A DNA stretch of 64,000 bases from assembly GCF_000337835.1 (NCBI RefSeq), contig NZ_AOLM01000028.1:1-64000 (forward strand). The letters run 5' to 3'. The notes under the pieces are model-generated. The model was not told the DNA's origin and ran no database searches. It saw only the letters and a program-made list of their open reading frames with translations. Shown one piece after another: positions 33,593 to 41,987 of this stretch. The translations under genes were made by a program, and so were the position numbers. Source of the DNA: Haloferax sulfurifontis ATCC BAA-897 (GTDB lineage Archaea; Halobacteriota; Halobacteria; Halobacteriales; Haloferacaceae). Position 1 is the stretch's first letter, and each line of letters begins with the position of its first letter.

Positions 33593-33850
33593 ATGACCAC
33601 GGACACAGACGCGACGCGCGACCGCCACACCTGCACAGCGTGCGGCGAGGCGTATCCGACCGAGCGACTGCTGGTCCTCCATCGGGGCGCGAGACACCCC
33701 GACGACCTCGACGCCGCGGAGGTCGAGGCGTATCGAGAGGCGTACTACGAGGAGGAAGGCGAACTCAAGTCGTTCCGAATCCGGGCGCTCGGCGTCCTCG
33801 TCCTGCTGTACTTCGGATTCCTCATGCTGTTTATCGTCTTCGCATCATGA
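33593..33850 (+). CDS. Small C2H2-type zinc-finger membrane protein
   Basis: 85 aa. The N-terminal half holds Cys14-x2-Cys17-x12-His30-x4-His35 (HTCTACGEAYP to GARH), a classic C2H2 finger; the C-terminal half is one transmembrane helix, ALGVLVLLYFGFLMLFIVF. Known in haloarchaea as the DUF7410 type. Its stop overlaps the next ATG (ATGA at 33847), indicating translational coupling. It may regulate or assemble the polytopic partner. ATG 33593 is preferred; upstream in-frame Met at 33545 would add 16 residues. Confidence 0.85.
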   Translation: MTTDTDATRDRHTCTACGEAYPTERLLVLHRGARHPDDLDAAEVEAYREAYYEEEGELKSFRIRALGVLVLLYFGFLMLFIVFAS

Positions 33851-35256
33851 CCCGACTCCGACCCACCACTCTCAGGCGATTCGGTCTCGGCCTCCTCGTG
33901 GCGAGTCTGCTGTCGCTCCTCGCCGACCCGGCGGCCGCGAGCAACGCCGCGGTCGGCCTCGCGGGCGCGTCGCAGGACAACCTCGCTGTCCCGCGGTGGC
34001 TCTATCTCGCCACCGGCGGCGCGACCGTCGGTGCGTCCGCGCTCCTCGCCAGTTTCGTCACCGACCGCCGGTTCATCGAGCGCGTCCACCTGTGGCAGAC
34101 CGGCCCCGAAGCGGGCGTCTCCGACGGCGTCCTGCGCGCGCTCCGGGTCGCGGGCGGCGTCCTCGGCCTCGCGGTCCTCGCGCTTGCGGTCTACCTGGGC
34201 TACGCCGGCCCGCAGATTCCGACCGTCAGCTTCGCCGTCATCGTCGTCTTCGCCGGACTCCGCGCCGGCTACACGATGCTCTCGTACCTCGTCGCCGACA
34301 CGTGGCGCGCGCTGAACCCGTGGCGAACCGTCGTCTCGGCGGTTCCGAACGGCTTCGTCTCGTACCCCGAGCGGCTCGGCCGCTGGCCGGCAGTCGTGGG
34401 GATTCTCACGCTCGTCTGGGTCGAGACCGCGACCGCCGTCACGACTCGGCCGTCGGTCCTCGCGACGGCGCTCGTGGTCTACTCGGTCGTCACCCTCGTC
34501 GGCGCGGTCGTCGTCGGCGCGGACGCGTGGTTCGACAACGTCGACCCCGTCTCCGTCTTCCTGCACTTCTACGGCCGGGTCGCGCCGGTTCGCCTCGACG
34601 GCGACGGCCTCTCGTTCCGCCTGCCGGGGATGCGACTCGTCACCGACGACGACCTGACGGACCTCGGCGACGTGGCCGTCGCGGTCGTCCTCGTCTGGGA
34701 ACTCACCTTCAGCGGCTTCGTCACGACCGAGCAGGGCGCGGCGGCCGTCCGGTCGCTGGCGGGTGTCGGTCTCCCGCCGCTTTTCGTCTACGGCCTGCTC
34801 TACCTCGGCGGCTTCGGGGTCTTCCTGGGACTCTACGTCCTCGCGGCGCGGGTGACCGCCAGCCGCATCGACACCTTCGAGACGCCGCTCGACCTCGCGG
34901 TCAAATTCGCCCCCCCGCTTCTCGCCATCGCCGCCGGCTACCACCTCGCGCACTACTTCGGCTTCTTCGTCTCGCTGTCGCCGATGCTCGTCCACGCGCT
35001 GTCGTCGCCGCTGTCGTCGCCGGCGAACCCGGTCGTGCTCACGCTCCCCGCGTGGTTCGGCGGTCTGAACGTCGGGTTCGTCCTCCTCGGCCACCTGCTC
35101 GCGGTGTGGGTGGCGCACTCGCAGGCCTACCGGACCTTCCCCAGCAGACTGCAGGCCGTCCGGAGTCAGTTCCCCTTCGTCGCGGTGATGATTCTGTACA
35201 CGATTCTCAGCCTGTGGCTCATCTCGCTGCCGACCGCGTCCCCGCCGTTCCTCTGA
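33847..35256 (+). CDS. Polytopic membrane protein, about 10-12 helices
   Basis: 469 aa, not recognised. An N-terminal signal-like segment (LGLLVASLLSLLADPAAASNA) is followed by hydrophobic helices across the whole length, with HYFGFFVSLSPMLVH and WELTFSGFVTTEQG as landmarks. Coupled to the zinc-finger protein and close to the Tp34-like lipoprotein, so it may be a metal permease or ion channel (inference). No ATPase or MFS motif. The stop codon overlaps an inverted repeat that belongs to the control region of the P-type ATPase. Confidence 0.8.
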   Translation: MTRLRPTTLRRFGLGLLVASLLSLLADPAAASNAAVGLAGASQDNLAVPRWLYLATGGATVGASALLASFVTDRRFIERVHLWQTGPEAGVSDGVLRALRVAGGVLGLAVLALAVYLGYAGPQIPTVSFAVIVVFAGLRAGYTMLSYLVADTWRALNPWRTVVSAVPNGFVSYPERLGRWPAVVGILTLVWVETATAVTTRPSVLATALVVYSVVTLVGAVVVGADAWFDNVDPVSVFLHFYGRVAPVRLDGDGLSFRLPGMRLVTDDDLTDLGDVAVAVVLVWELTFSGFVTTEQGAAAVRSLAGVGLPPLFVYGLLYLGGFGVFLGLYVLAARVTASRIDTFETPLDLAVKFAPPLLAIAAGYHLAHYFGFFVSLSPMLVHALSSPLSSPANPVVLTLPAWFGGLNVGFVLLGHLLAVWVAHSQAYRTFPSRLQAVRSQFPFVAVMILYTILSLWLISLPTASPPFL

Positions 35257-35269
35257 TTAATAACTAATC
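35255..35269. promoter_or_regulatory. Inverted repeat upstream of the P-type ATPase, outer
   Basis: GATTA-ATAAC-TAATC, overlapping the stop of the preceding gene. Candidate regulator site. Confidence 0.4.
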
Positions 35270-35318
35270 GCCTCCAATTTGTGAATTTACAATATCAAAC
35301 CCCCCGTTTCTAACAGGT

Positions 35319-35331
35319 GGATTATTAATCC
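35319..35331. promoter_or_regulatory. Near-palindrome over the P-type ATPase TATA box
   Basis: GGATT-ATT-AATCC, centred 27 nt before the ATG at 35352 and containing ATTATTAA at the expected TATA position. A repressor bound here would block promoter use. Confidence 0.5.
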
Positions 35332-35351
35332 GTCACCGGCTACTGCCGAGT

Positions 35352-38027
35352 ATGAGCGAACACGACGGGCGCGACCCCGACTCCGACCTCGATGAGGGTG
35401 CGGACGCGTCCACGGACTCGCAGGAGGGCGACGAATGCGGGTGCGGCGACGCCTGCGAGGTCGAGTCCGCGTCGGCGTCGGGAGCGCCCGGCGAGACGGG
35501 CACCGGCGACCCCATCGGCGGGTCCGACGGTTCGGCCCGCGCGGAGTTCGGCGTCCCGGAGATGGACTGCGCCTCCTGTGCGAGCAAGGTCGAAACGAGC
35601 GTCCGGAAACTCGACGGCATCGGCGACGTCGACCCGCGGGTGACGACCGGCCGGCTCGTCGTCGACTACGACCCCGACCGGACCACGACCGATGACATCC
35701 GGGGAAACATCGAGGGCGCGGGCTACGCCGTCGAAGGCGGCCCCTCGACGCGCGAGGTGTCGCTTTCCGTCCCGGACATGGACTGCGCCTCCTGCGCCGG
35801 GAAGGTCGAGAACGCGCTCCGGGGCGCGCCGGGCGTGCTGTCGTACGAGACGCGCCCGACGACCGGGACTGCGCTCGTCACGCTCGCGGCCGACGCGGAC
35901 CTCGATTCGGTCGTCTCGGCCGTCGAATCCGCCGGCTACGAGGTCACCAGGACCGACGCCGACGACGGCAACGAGGGTCACGGTCACTCTCACGGCGGTT
36001 CCGACGCGGACCGCGAGAGCGTCTGGCGCAGTACGCGCGCGGTCAAAACGTGGGTGAGCGGCGGCTTCCTCGCGGCGGGCATCGCCGCCGAGTACCTGCT
36101 CGGGCTGGAACTCGTCGTCGCCAGCGTTCTCGGCGTCTCGTTCACGGTCGCCGAACTGCTGTACGTCCTCGGGGCCGCGGTCGGCGGGCAGGCCATCCTC
36201 CGCAACGGCTACTACTCGGCGAAGAACCGCAGTCTCGACATCGACTTCCTCATGTCGGCGGCGATTCTCAGCGCCGTGGCCGCGAGCCTCATCTCCGGGC
36301 CGACGAGCCTCTACTTCGAGGCGGCGACGCTCGCGTTCCTCTTCAGCGTCTCCGAACTCCTCGAACGCTACTCGATGGACCGCACGCGCGACTCCCTCCG
36401 CGAACTGATGGACCTCTCGCCCGACGAGGCGACGGTCCTCCGCGACGGCGTCGAGACGGTCGTTCCCGTCGAAGAACTCGAAATCGGCGACGTGGTCGCC
36501 GTCAAGCCCGGCGAGAAGATACCCGTCGACGGGACGGTGGTCACGGGCGACAGCGCGGTCAATCAGGCCCCCATCACCGGCGAGTCCGTCCCGGTCGACA
36601 AGACCGCGGGCGACGAGGTGTTCGCGGGCACCGTCAACGAGGCTGGCTACCTCGAAGTCCGCGTCGAGTCCGCCGCGGGCGACGACACCCTCTCGCGCAT
36701 CGTCTCGATGGTCGAGGACGCTCAGTCCAACAAGACCGAACGCGAGCAGTTCGTCGAGCGCTTCTCGTCGTACTACACCCCCGTCATGGTCGTCGTCGCG
36801 GTCGCGGTCGCGGCGATACCGCCACTCGCGTTCGGCCTCGACTGGGTGACGTGGTTCGTCTACGGCATCACGATGCTCGTGCTCGCCTGCCCCTGCGCCT
36901 TCGTCATCTCGACGCCCGTCTCGGTCGTCTCGGGCATCACGTCGGCCGCGAAAAACGGCGTGCTCATCAAGGGCGGCACGCACCTCGAAGCGATGGGCTC
37001 GGTCGAGGCCATCGCCGTGGACAAGACGGGCACGCTCACGAAAGGCGAACTCACCGTCACCGACGTGGTTCCGCTCAACGGCAACTCCGAAGAGGACGTG
37101 CTCCGGTGCGCCCGCGGCCTCGAATCCCGGAGCGAACACCCCATCGGCGAGGCCATCGTCTCCCACGCCGAGGGGACGGGCGTCGCCGGCCGCGAGGTCG
37201 ACGACTTCGAGAGCGTCACCGGCAAGGGCGTCCGCGCCGACCTCGACGGCGTCCCGCACTTCGCCGGCAAGCCCGGCTTCTTCGAGGAGCTCGGCTTCGA
37301 CCTCGAACACGTCCACGTCACCGGCCCCGGCGAGGAGCTTTCGGCGGACGTCCGAGAGCTCTGTGACCGCCACGGCTGTCTCAACCTCGTCGAGGACACG
37401 ATTCCGCGCCTCCAGTCCGAGGGCAAGACGGTCGTCGTCGTCGGCACCGAAGACGACCTCGAAGGCCTCGTCGCCGTCGCCGACGAGGTCCGCCCCGACG
37501 CCCGCGAGACGGTCGCGAAGCTCCGGGAGGCCGGCCTCTCGGTCGTCATGCTCACCGGCGACAACGAGGGGACCGCCCGCGCCATCGCCGAGCAGGTCGG
37601 CGTCGACGACGTCCGCGCGGGCCTCCTCCCGGAGGACAAGGTCGCCGCCGTCGAGGGACTGCTCGACGAGTACGGCTCGGTCGCCATGGTCGGCGACGGC
37701 ATCAACGACGCCCCGGCGCTCGCCACCGCCACCGTCGGCGTCGCCATGGGCGCGGCCGGCACCGACACCGCCCTCGAAACGGCCGATATCGCCCTCATGG
37801 CCGACGACCTCTCGAAGCTCCCGTACCTCTACGAACTCTCCCACCGGGCCAACGGCGTCATCCGGCAGAACATCTGGGCGTCGCTCGCAATCAAGGCCGT
37901 CCTCGCGGTCGGCGTGCCCTTCGGCTACGTCTCGGTCGCGCTCGCGGTCCTCGCGGGCGACGCCGGGATGACCATGGGCGTGACGGGCAACGCGATGCGA
38001 CTCGCACGGATTCGCCCGGACGAGTGA
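35352..38027 (+). CDS. P1B-type heavy-metal exporting ATPase, probably Zn/Cd/Pb (ZntA-like)
   Basis: 891 aa. Two HMA domains, each with MDCASC (Cys at 73/76 and about 148/151), preceded by a Cys-rich CGCGDAC segment and followed by a His-rich linker GHGHSHGG. Core: TGES in ITGESVPVDK, ACPCAFVIS (CPC in the transport helix), DKTGTLTKGE with the phosphorylated Asp, SEHPIGEAI and VGDGINDAPAL. The last helices read AGDAGMTMGVTGNAMRL, the D-x-G signature of Zn/Cd/Pb pumps (P1B-2), instead of the M-x-x-S-S of copper pumps. Auto-annotation as CopA would probably be wrong. Regulated likely by dyads in its promoter. Confidence 0.95.
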   Translation: MSEHDGRDPDSDLDEGADASTDSQEGDECGCGDACEVESASASGAPGETGTGDPIGGSDGSARAEFGVPEMDCASCASKVETSVRKLDGIGDVDPRVTTGRLVVDYDPDRTTTDDIRGNIEGAGYAVEGGPSTREVSLSVPDMDCASCAGKVENALRGAPGVLSYETRPTTGTALVTLAADADLDSVVSAVESAGYEVTRTDADDGNEGHGHSHGGSDADRESVWRSTRAVKTWVSGGFLAAGIAAEYLLGLELVVASVLGVSFTVAELLYVLGAAVGGQAILRNGYYSAKNRSLDIDFLMSAAILSAVAASLISGPTSLYFEAATLAFLFSVSELLERYSMDRTRDSLRELMDLSPDEATVLRDGVETVVPVEELEIGDVVAVKPGEKIPVDGTVVTGDSAVNQAPITGESVPVDKTAGDEVFAGTVNEAGYLEVRVESAAGDDTLSRIVSMVEDAQSNKTEREQFVERFSSYYTPVMVVVAVAVAAIPPLAFGLDWVTWFVYGITMLVLACPCAFVISTPVSVVSGITSAAKNGVLIKGGTHLEAMGSVEAIAVDKTGTLTKGELTVTDVVPLNGNSEEDVLRCARGLESRSEHPIGEAIVSHAEGTGVAGREVDDFESVTGKGVRADLDGVPHFAGKPGFFEELGFDLEHVHVTGPGEELSADVRELCDRHGCLNLVEDTIPRLQSEGKTVVVVGTEDDLEGLVAVADEVRPDARETVAKLREAGLSVVMLTGDNEGTARAIAEQVGVDDVRAGLLPEDKVAAVEGLLDEYGSVAMVGDGINDAPALATATVGVAMGAAGTDTALETADIALMADDLSKLPYLYELSHRANGVIRQNIWASLAIKAVLAVGVPFGYVSVALAVLAGDAGMTMGVTGNAMRLARIRPDE

Positions 38028-38192
38028 GGTTCACGGGGCTCGTCACCTCTCACTTCCCGATTTTCGCTCTCTCGCGGCCCGATTCGCGCATCCGTGTTAC
38101 TTAGTGGCGTGACACCATCAACGCGTCCGCAATTCTTGCCACGCGAGAAACGGCTGGCTCGGTTTTCCCGACGCCGCGCGTCAGAGACTGGC

Positions 38193-38669
38193 ATGGCAGA
38201 TGACGAGCGGACGCCACGCCGTGACGCGACCGACCGACCGGACCGACCGACGCGCGGTCGGGACGCCGGCGAGACCGCCGAGACCGACGCGGGACGCACC
38301 CGGAGACGGTTCATCTGGCTCACCGGGACCGCCGCGATGGCGGGGCTGGCCGGCTGTTCCGGCGGCGGTGGCGGCGCGGCCGAGACGACCGCGACCGCGA
38401 CGACGACGCAGTCGTCGGGGTCGACCGGGGGCGTCCCCGCGGAGTACGCGACCGCCACGTCCCTCGGCGGCACCCAGCGCAACCCCGATAGCCTCTCGTC
38501 GCAGGAGGCCGTCTCGTATCAAGAGGAGCCGAGCGAGGGCAGGCAGTGTTCGACCTGCCGGTACTACATCGAGGACAAAAACGGGGACGGCGTGGGCGCG
38601 TGCGCCATCGTCGCGGGCGAGATTTCGCCCGAGGGCTACTGCGTCTCCTACGTGGAGTACGAGGGGTAG
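38193..38669 (+). CDS. Tat-lipoprotein HiPIP (high-potential iron-sulfur protein)
   Basis: 158 aa. Twin-arginine RTRRRFIWLTG, lipobox LAGC (Cys55), a Gly/Thr/Ser-rich linker, then the HiPIP domain with four cluster Cys at 119, 122, 137 and 150 (QCSTCRYY, GACAI, GYCVSY). It carries a 4Fe-4S cluster at high potential on the outside of the membrane, probably as an electron carrier. The ATG at 38193 places the Tat motif near residue 36, after a long charged N-region; longer frames have no support. Confidence 0.92.
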   Translation: MADDERTPRRDATDRPDRPTRGRDAGETAETDAGRTRRRFIWLTGTAAMAGLAGCSGGGGGAAETTATATTTQSSGSTGGVPAEYATATSLGGTQRNPDSLSSQEAVSYQEEPSEGRQCSTCRYYIEDKNGDGVGACAIVAGEISPEGYCVSYVEYEG

Positions 38670-38703
38670 CGCTCGGGGACGGCTCTCGTGGGCGGCTCTC
38701 CGG

Positions 38704-39162
38704 TCAGGAGTCGTCGCCGGTCGGCCCGACGGCGGTCTGTATCCGACAGCGGATGGACTCCTCGACGCCGTCGCGCTCGACCGGAATCACCCATTTCTCC
38801 CCGCAACCGAGGACGGTCACCAGCTCGCCGTCCTGTCGGTGTTTCACCGAGACGAACACCTCGCCGCGCTCGGGGTCGTAGTCCACGAGCTCGACGAGCA
38901 CGTCCTCGCCGGCGATGAGGAGGTTCTTCGCGCCGTTCAACTCGGTGACGTACGACTCGGTGTGCCCGGTCGGGTCGGTGACGAACAGTTCGACCACCGG
39001 CACGTCCTCGCCGTCGGGGTAGCTCGCCTCGACTTCGATTGCCCCGTCTTCGAGCCGGATGCCGTGTATCTCCACGAGCGACGCCGCGACGCCGAAGCTG
39101 TCAGCGACCTGCTGACGGAGGTCCCCCAACGGGATTCGAACCGACTCTCGAATCGTTCCCAT
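38704..39162 (-). CDS. Conserved haloarchaeal hypothetical protein
   Basis: 152 aa, not recognised. Soluble, beta-rich; landmarks SVRIPLGDLRQQVADSFGVAASLVEIHGIRLEDG, PVVELFVTDPTGH and VLGCGEKWVIPVERDGVEESIRCRIQ. No signal peptide. Runs in the same direction as the nuclease-like gene, 38 bp downstream of it, so the two may be co-transcribed. Confidence 0.7.
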   Translation of the reverse strand: MGTIRESVRIPLGDLRQQVADSFGVAASLVEIHGIRLEDGAIEVEASYPDGEDVPVVELFVTDPTGHTESYVTELNGAKNLLIAGEDVLVELVDYDPERGEVFVSVKHRQDGELVTVLGCGEKWVIPVERDGVEESIRCRIQTAVGPTGDDS

Positions 39163-39200
39163 GCCCGCCCCTACGAACGGGGGGTGTATGAGCGTGTCCG

Positions 39201-39773
39201 CTAGTCGTCGCCCCAGAGGGCGTCAGCGAGGCGCGACCCCGACGGGACGGCCTCGCGGAAGGCGACCGAGTCGAACGCGAGCGGCCCGTTGAGAGAAAGG
39301 AAGCCGAGTTCGCCCTCGGGCGCGCGGTCGAGATTCGTCAGAAAGGCCACCTTGCGGACGGCCTCGACGCCCTCGACGGTCGCCTCGGGGTCGACCGACT
39401 CGTACAGGGCGGCGTGTTCGCGGACGTGCTCGACACAGCGCCTCGTCGGCGCGAACAGCAACAGCGCGTGGACGCCCGGCCCCTCGCGGCCGAGTTTCGT
39501 CCGGATGGCGTGTTCGTCGTCCTTGTAGAAGTAGCGCTCCATGCGGCGGTACTGGCGGAGTATCTCGTTCGCGCCGGTGGCGTGGCGGACGGCGGCGTCG
39601 GCCTTGAGTTCGATGAGGTAATCCACCGGCTCGGGCGTCCGCACCCGGACGTACACGTCGGCGACGCCGCGGTTCCCGTAGTGGTCGTACGGCTCTTCGA
39701 GGTGAATCTCCACGTCGTCGAAGGCCGCCCGGAAGTGCTCGACCACCCGCGTCGCCAACTCGTCCTCGCGCAT
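39201..39773 (-). CDS. Putative PD-(D/E)XK nuclease-fold protein
   Basis: 190 aa. Pattern of a minimal restriction-like core: GVADVYVRVRTPEPVDYLIELKADAA places Asp39, Glu55 and Lys57 in a D-x15-E-x-K arrangement, with a preceding acidic region EEPYDHYG and a following helix with a charged face (ILRQYRRMERYFYKDDEHAIRTK). The N-terminal helix contains Glu that could complete the site. Not part of a known restriction or Cas cluster. It could be a repair or DNA-processing enzyme. Fold inference is tentative. Confidence 0.6.
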   Translation of the reverse strand: MREDELATRVVEHFRAAFDDVEIHLEEPYDHYGNRGVADVYVRVRTPEPVDYLIELKADAAVRHATGANEILRQYRRMERYFYKDDEHAIRTKLGREGPGVHALLLFAPTRRCVEHVREHAALYESVDPEATVEGVEAVRKVAFLTNLDRAPEGELGFLSLNGPLAFDSVAFREAVPSGSRLADALWGDD

Positions 39774-39883
39774 CTGTCGGTCGAGACGAGGCGACCGTCG
39801 GGGAAATGTCCCGCGGTTCGGCCGGCGGCGACCCGGTGTATCGGAACACCCATACCGCCGGCGTTCGGTTGGAAAATCGACAC

Positions 39884-40495
39884 ATGTCCCTGCCGACTCG
39901 CAGACAGGTCCTCCGCGCCGGCGGCGCGTCGCTCGTCGCCGCGCTCGCCGGGTGTTCCGGCGAGGGGTCCAGTTATAGTTCGGACGTGCCGTCCGGTCCC
40001 TCCCCGGACGAACTCGTCACCGACTACGACCACCTCCAACTCCGCAACGACGCCGAGAGCGCGATTTTCCGGAACGCCGCCCGCGACGACGAACAGACGG
40101 AGTCGTCGTATCCCGACGATTTCCTCGTCACCACCGACGAGGAACGCGCCGACGTCGAGTTCGCGGCCGAACCCGACGGCGTCGACGAGGCCCGCGCGTT
40201 CATCGACCAGACGGACTTCGACGAACAGACGCTCGTCATCACCCAGCACCGGACGGACGCCTGTCACCGCGTGAAACTGCTGTACGTCACGCACCCGCCG
40301 GACAGCGTCGTCCATCTCGACTTCTGTCGCTCGCTGCGCGCCGCGTCGGTCGAGTGCTCCGTCGAGGACCGCCACGTCGTCGCCTCGCTGGTGCGACTGC
40401 CCTACTCCTCGGAAGGCGAATCGAGTTGGGGACACGGCGGCGGAAGCAGTTGTCGCCTCCCGCCGTCGCTCCGAACCGAGACGGAGGACGCCTGA
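39884..40495 (+). CDS. Tat-lipoprotein of unknown function
   Basis: 203 aa. Tat signal MSLPTRRQVLRAGGASLVAALAGC with a lipobox Cys24. The mature part has an acidic DELVTDYDHLQLRNDAES, TLVITQHRTDACHRVKLLYVTHPP and two Cys pairs (DACH, DFCRS, VECS, SSCR). The C-terminus is Gly/Ser/His-rich (WGHGGGSSC). Metal binding is possible. It directly precedes the next lipoprotein gene with one base between stop and start, so they form an operon. Confidence 0.8.
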   Translation: MSLPTRRQVLRAGGASLVAALAGCSGEGSSYSSDVPSGPSPDELVTDYDHLQLRNDAESAIFRNAARDDEQTESSYPDDFLVTTDEERADVEFAAEPDGVDEARAFIDQTDFDEQTLVITQHRTDACHRVKLLYVTHPPDSVVHLDFCRSLRAASVECSVEDRHVVASLVRLPYSSEGESSWGHGGGSSCRLPPSLRTETEDA

Positions 40496-40496
40496 G

Positions 40497-41855
40497 ATGC
40501 CCCGGACGCGACGCGACGTGCTCGCCTCGCTCGCCGGGGTCGGCGTCGCCGGACTCGCGGGCTGTACCGCGCTCGATTCGAGCGGGTCCGACTCCGATAG
40601 TCCGACGCTCGACCCGGCGACGCTCCGAGCGGTCATGGAACTCGGGTCGCCGGCGTTCCCCGCCCGCGTCCCGGCCCCGATTTTCGAGTCGTTCCTCGAA
40701 CGGGGCCGCGCTCGCGCCCGCGAACTCCTCGATTCCTGTCCCGAGACGATGTCCCCGGAAGAAGTCCCGAACGAGGCGGTCCGGGAAATCTACGCCGAGG
40801 CGTACGCGGACGCCGCAGAGGCCCTCGCCCCCTCGGACACCGACGAGTCGCCCTTCGAGACGCTTCGGGGACTGCGCTACGCCCGCGGGGCCGCGGCGAT
40901 GGCGAAGGGGACCTACGACGCCGCCGTCGGCGACCTCACCGAGGCCGACGTGCGCGACGAGGCCGCGGCGGTCCGCGCCGATATCGAGTCGTTCAGGCTC
41001 GGCACGCGCTACCTCGGCGACGAACCCGACCGGGCGCTCGTCGTGTACGACGCCGTCGAGGACTTCGTCGCGGGTGCGGCCCGGCGTCTCGACAACGCCG
41101 ACGAGTACGGTCGCTACGCCGACAGCGCCCCGCGAGTCGGCGAACTGCTCGACGCGGTGGAGTCGGCGCGGGCGTCGCTCGACGGCGCGCGCCACGTCCG
41201 CGACCGCTATCTGGCGTCGATTCACGACCCGGTGGACTTCACCGACGCGTTCGAGTCGACCGCGTCCTCGCTCGGCGCGGTCGTCGAGGACCGCCGGGCC
41301 GAGTACCCCGAGGAGGGCGGGCTCGAAGCCGTCATCGAGGGCGAGGGGTTCGACACCGAGGAACTCGAATCCACGCCGGCCAAAGACCTGCTGGTGGAGA
41401 CGTTCGTCGAAGTCGAAAGCGGGCTTCGGGACGCCCGCGAAGCTCTCCGAAGCGGGCGATTCGCCACCGCGCTCGTGGGCTCGCACACCGCCGAGACGCA
41501 CCGCCGCGCGTTCGAGGAGGCAGTCACGGCGGTCAAGCGAGGCCGGTACGAGTCGGTCGAGTCCGCGGCCGCGGTCAGAGACGCGAAACTCGGCGCGCTC
41601 GAAGCCCTCGAAGCCGCCCGCTCGGACGAATCGAACCCGCACCTGACGCGGCGCGCGCTGGTCGATATCGCCTATATGGTGGGCAACGGGGACGACTACC
41701 TCGGCGACGACTACTACGAGGACGGCGACCCTCGGTCCGCGCGAAACGCGGTCTCGGAGTACGCGACCGCCGAGTTCGCCGCGCGCGAGACGCCCGCCGT
41801 GAGCGCGTGGGTGCTCGGGACGCTCGCGGCCGAGCGCGGCGGCGTCGGCCACTGA
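40497..41855 (+). CDS. Helical Tat-lipoprotein of unknown function
   Basis: 452 aa. Tat signal MPRTRRDVLASLAGVGVAGLAGC (lipobox Cys23). The rest is almost entirely helical and acidic, with repeating helix pairs like ALAPSDTDESPFETLRGLRYARGAAAMAKGTYDAAV and ALRSGRFATALVGSHTAETHRRAFEEAVTAV; some look like TPR-type repeats. No catalytic motif is seen. Co-transcribed with the smaller lipoprotein. Probably a pair of secreted membrane-anchored proteins that act together. Confidence 0.75.
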   Translation: MPRTRRDVLASLAGVGVAGLAGCTALDSSGSDSDSPTLDPATLRAVMELGSPAFPARVPAPIFESFLERGRARARELLDSCPETMSPEEVPNEAVREIYAEAYADAAEALAPSDTDESPFETLRGLRYARGAAAMAKGTYDAAVGDLTEADVRDEAAAVRADIESFRLGTRYLGDEPDRALVVYDAVEDFVAGAARRLDNADEYGRYADSAPRVGELLDAVESARASLDGARHVRDRYLASIHDPVDFTDAFESTASSLGAVVEDRRAEYPEEGGLEAVIEGEGFDTEELESTPAKDLLVETFVEVESGLRDAREALRSGRFATALVGSHTAETHRRAFEEAVTAVKRGRYESVESAAAVRDAKLGALEALEAARSDESNPHLTRRALVDIAYMVGNGDDYLGDDYYEDGDPRSARNAVSEYATAEFAARETPAVSAWVLGTLAAERGGVGH

Positions 41856-41987
41856 CGGGCCGGTTCGCTCGTTTTCGCCTCGCTTCCGGCCGCCGTCGCC
41901 GGCCCCTCGACCGTCCCCGGCGCGTCCGTGCGCCCCCTCCGTCCGGCCGGGGAAATTACGTGTCGGCGGGCGTACCACTCTCTCACG

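Noticed and set aside
35352-38027. Copper exporter CopA
   Set aside because: The CopA-type helix 8 motif M-x-x-S-S is missing and the Zn/Cd-type D-x-G motif is present.
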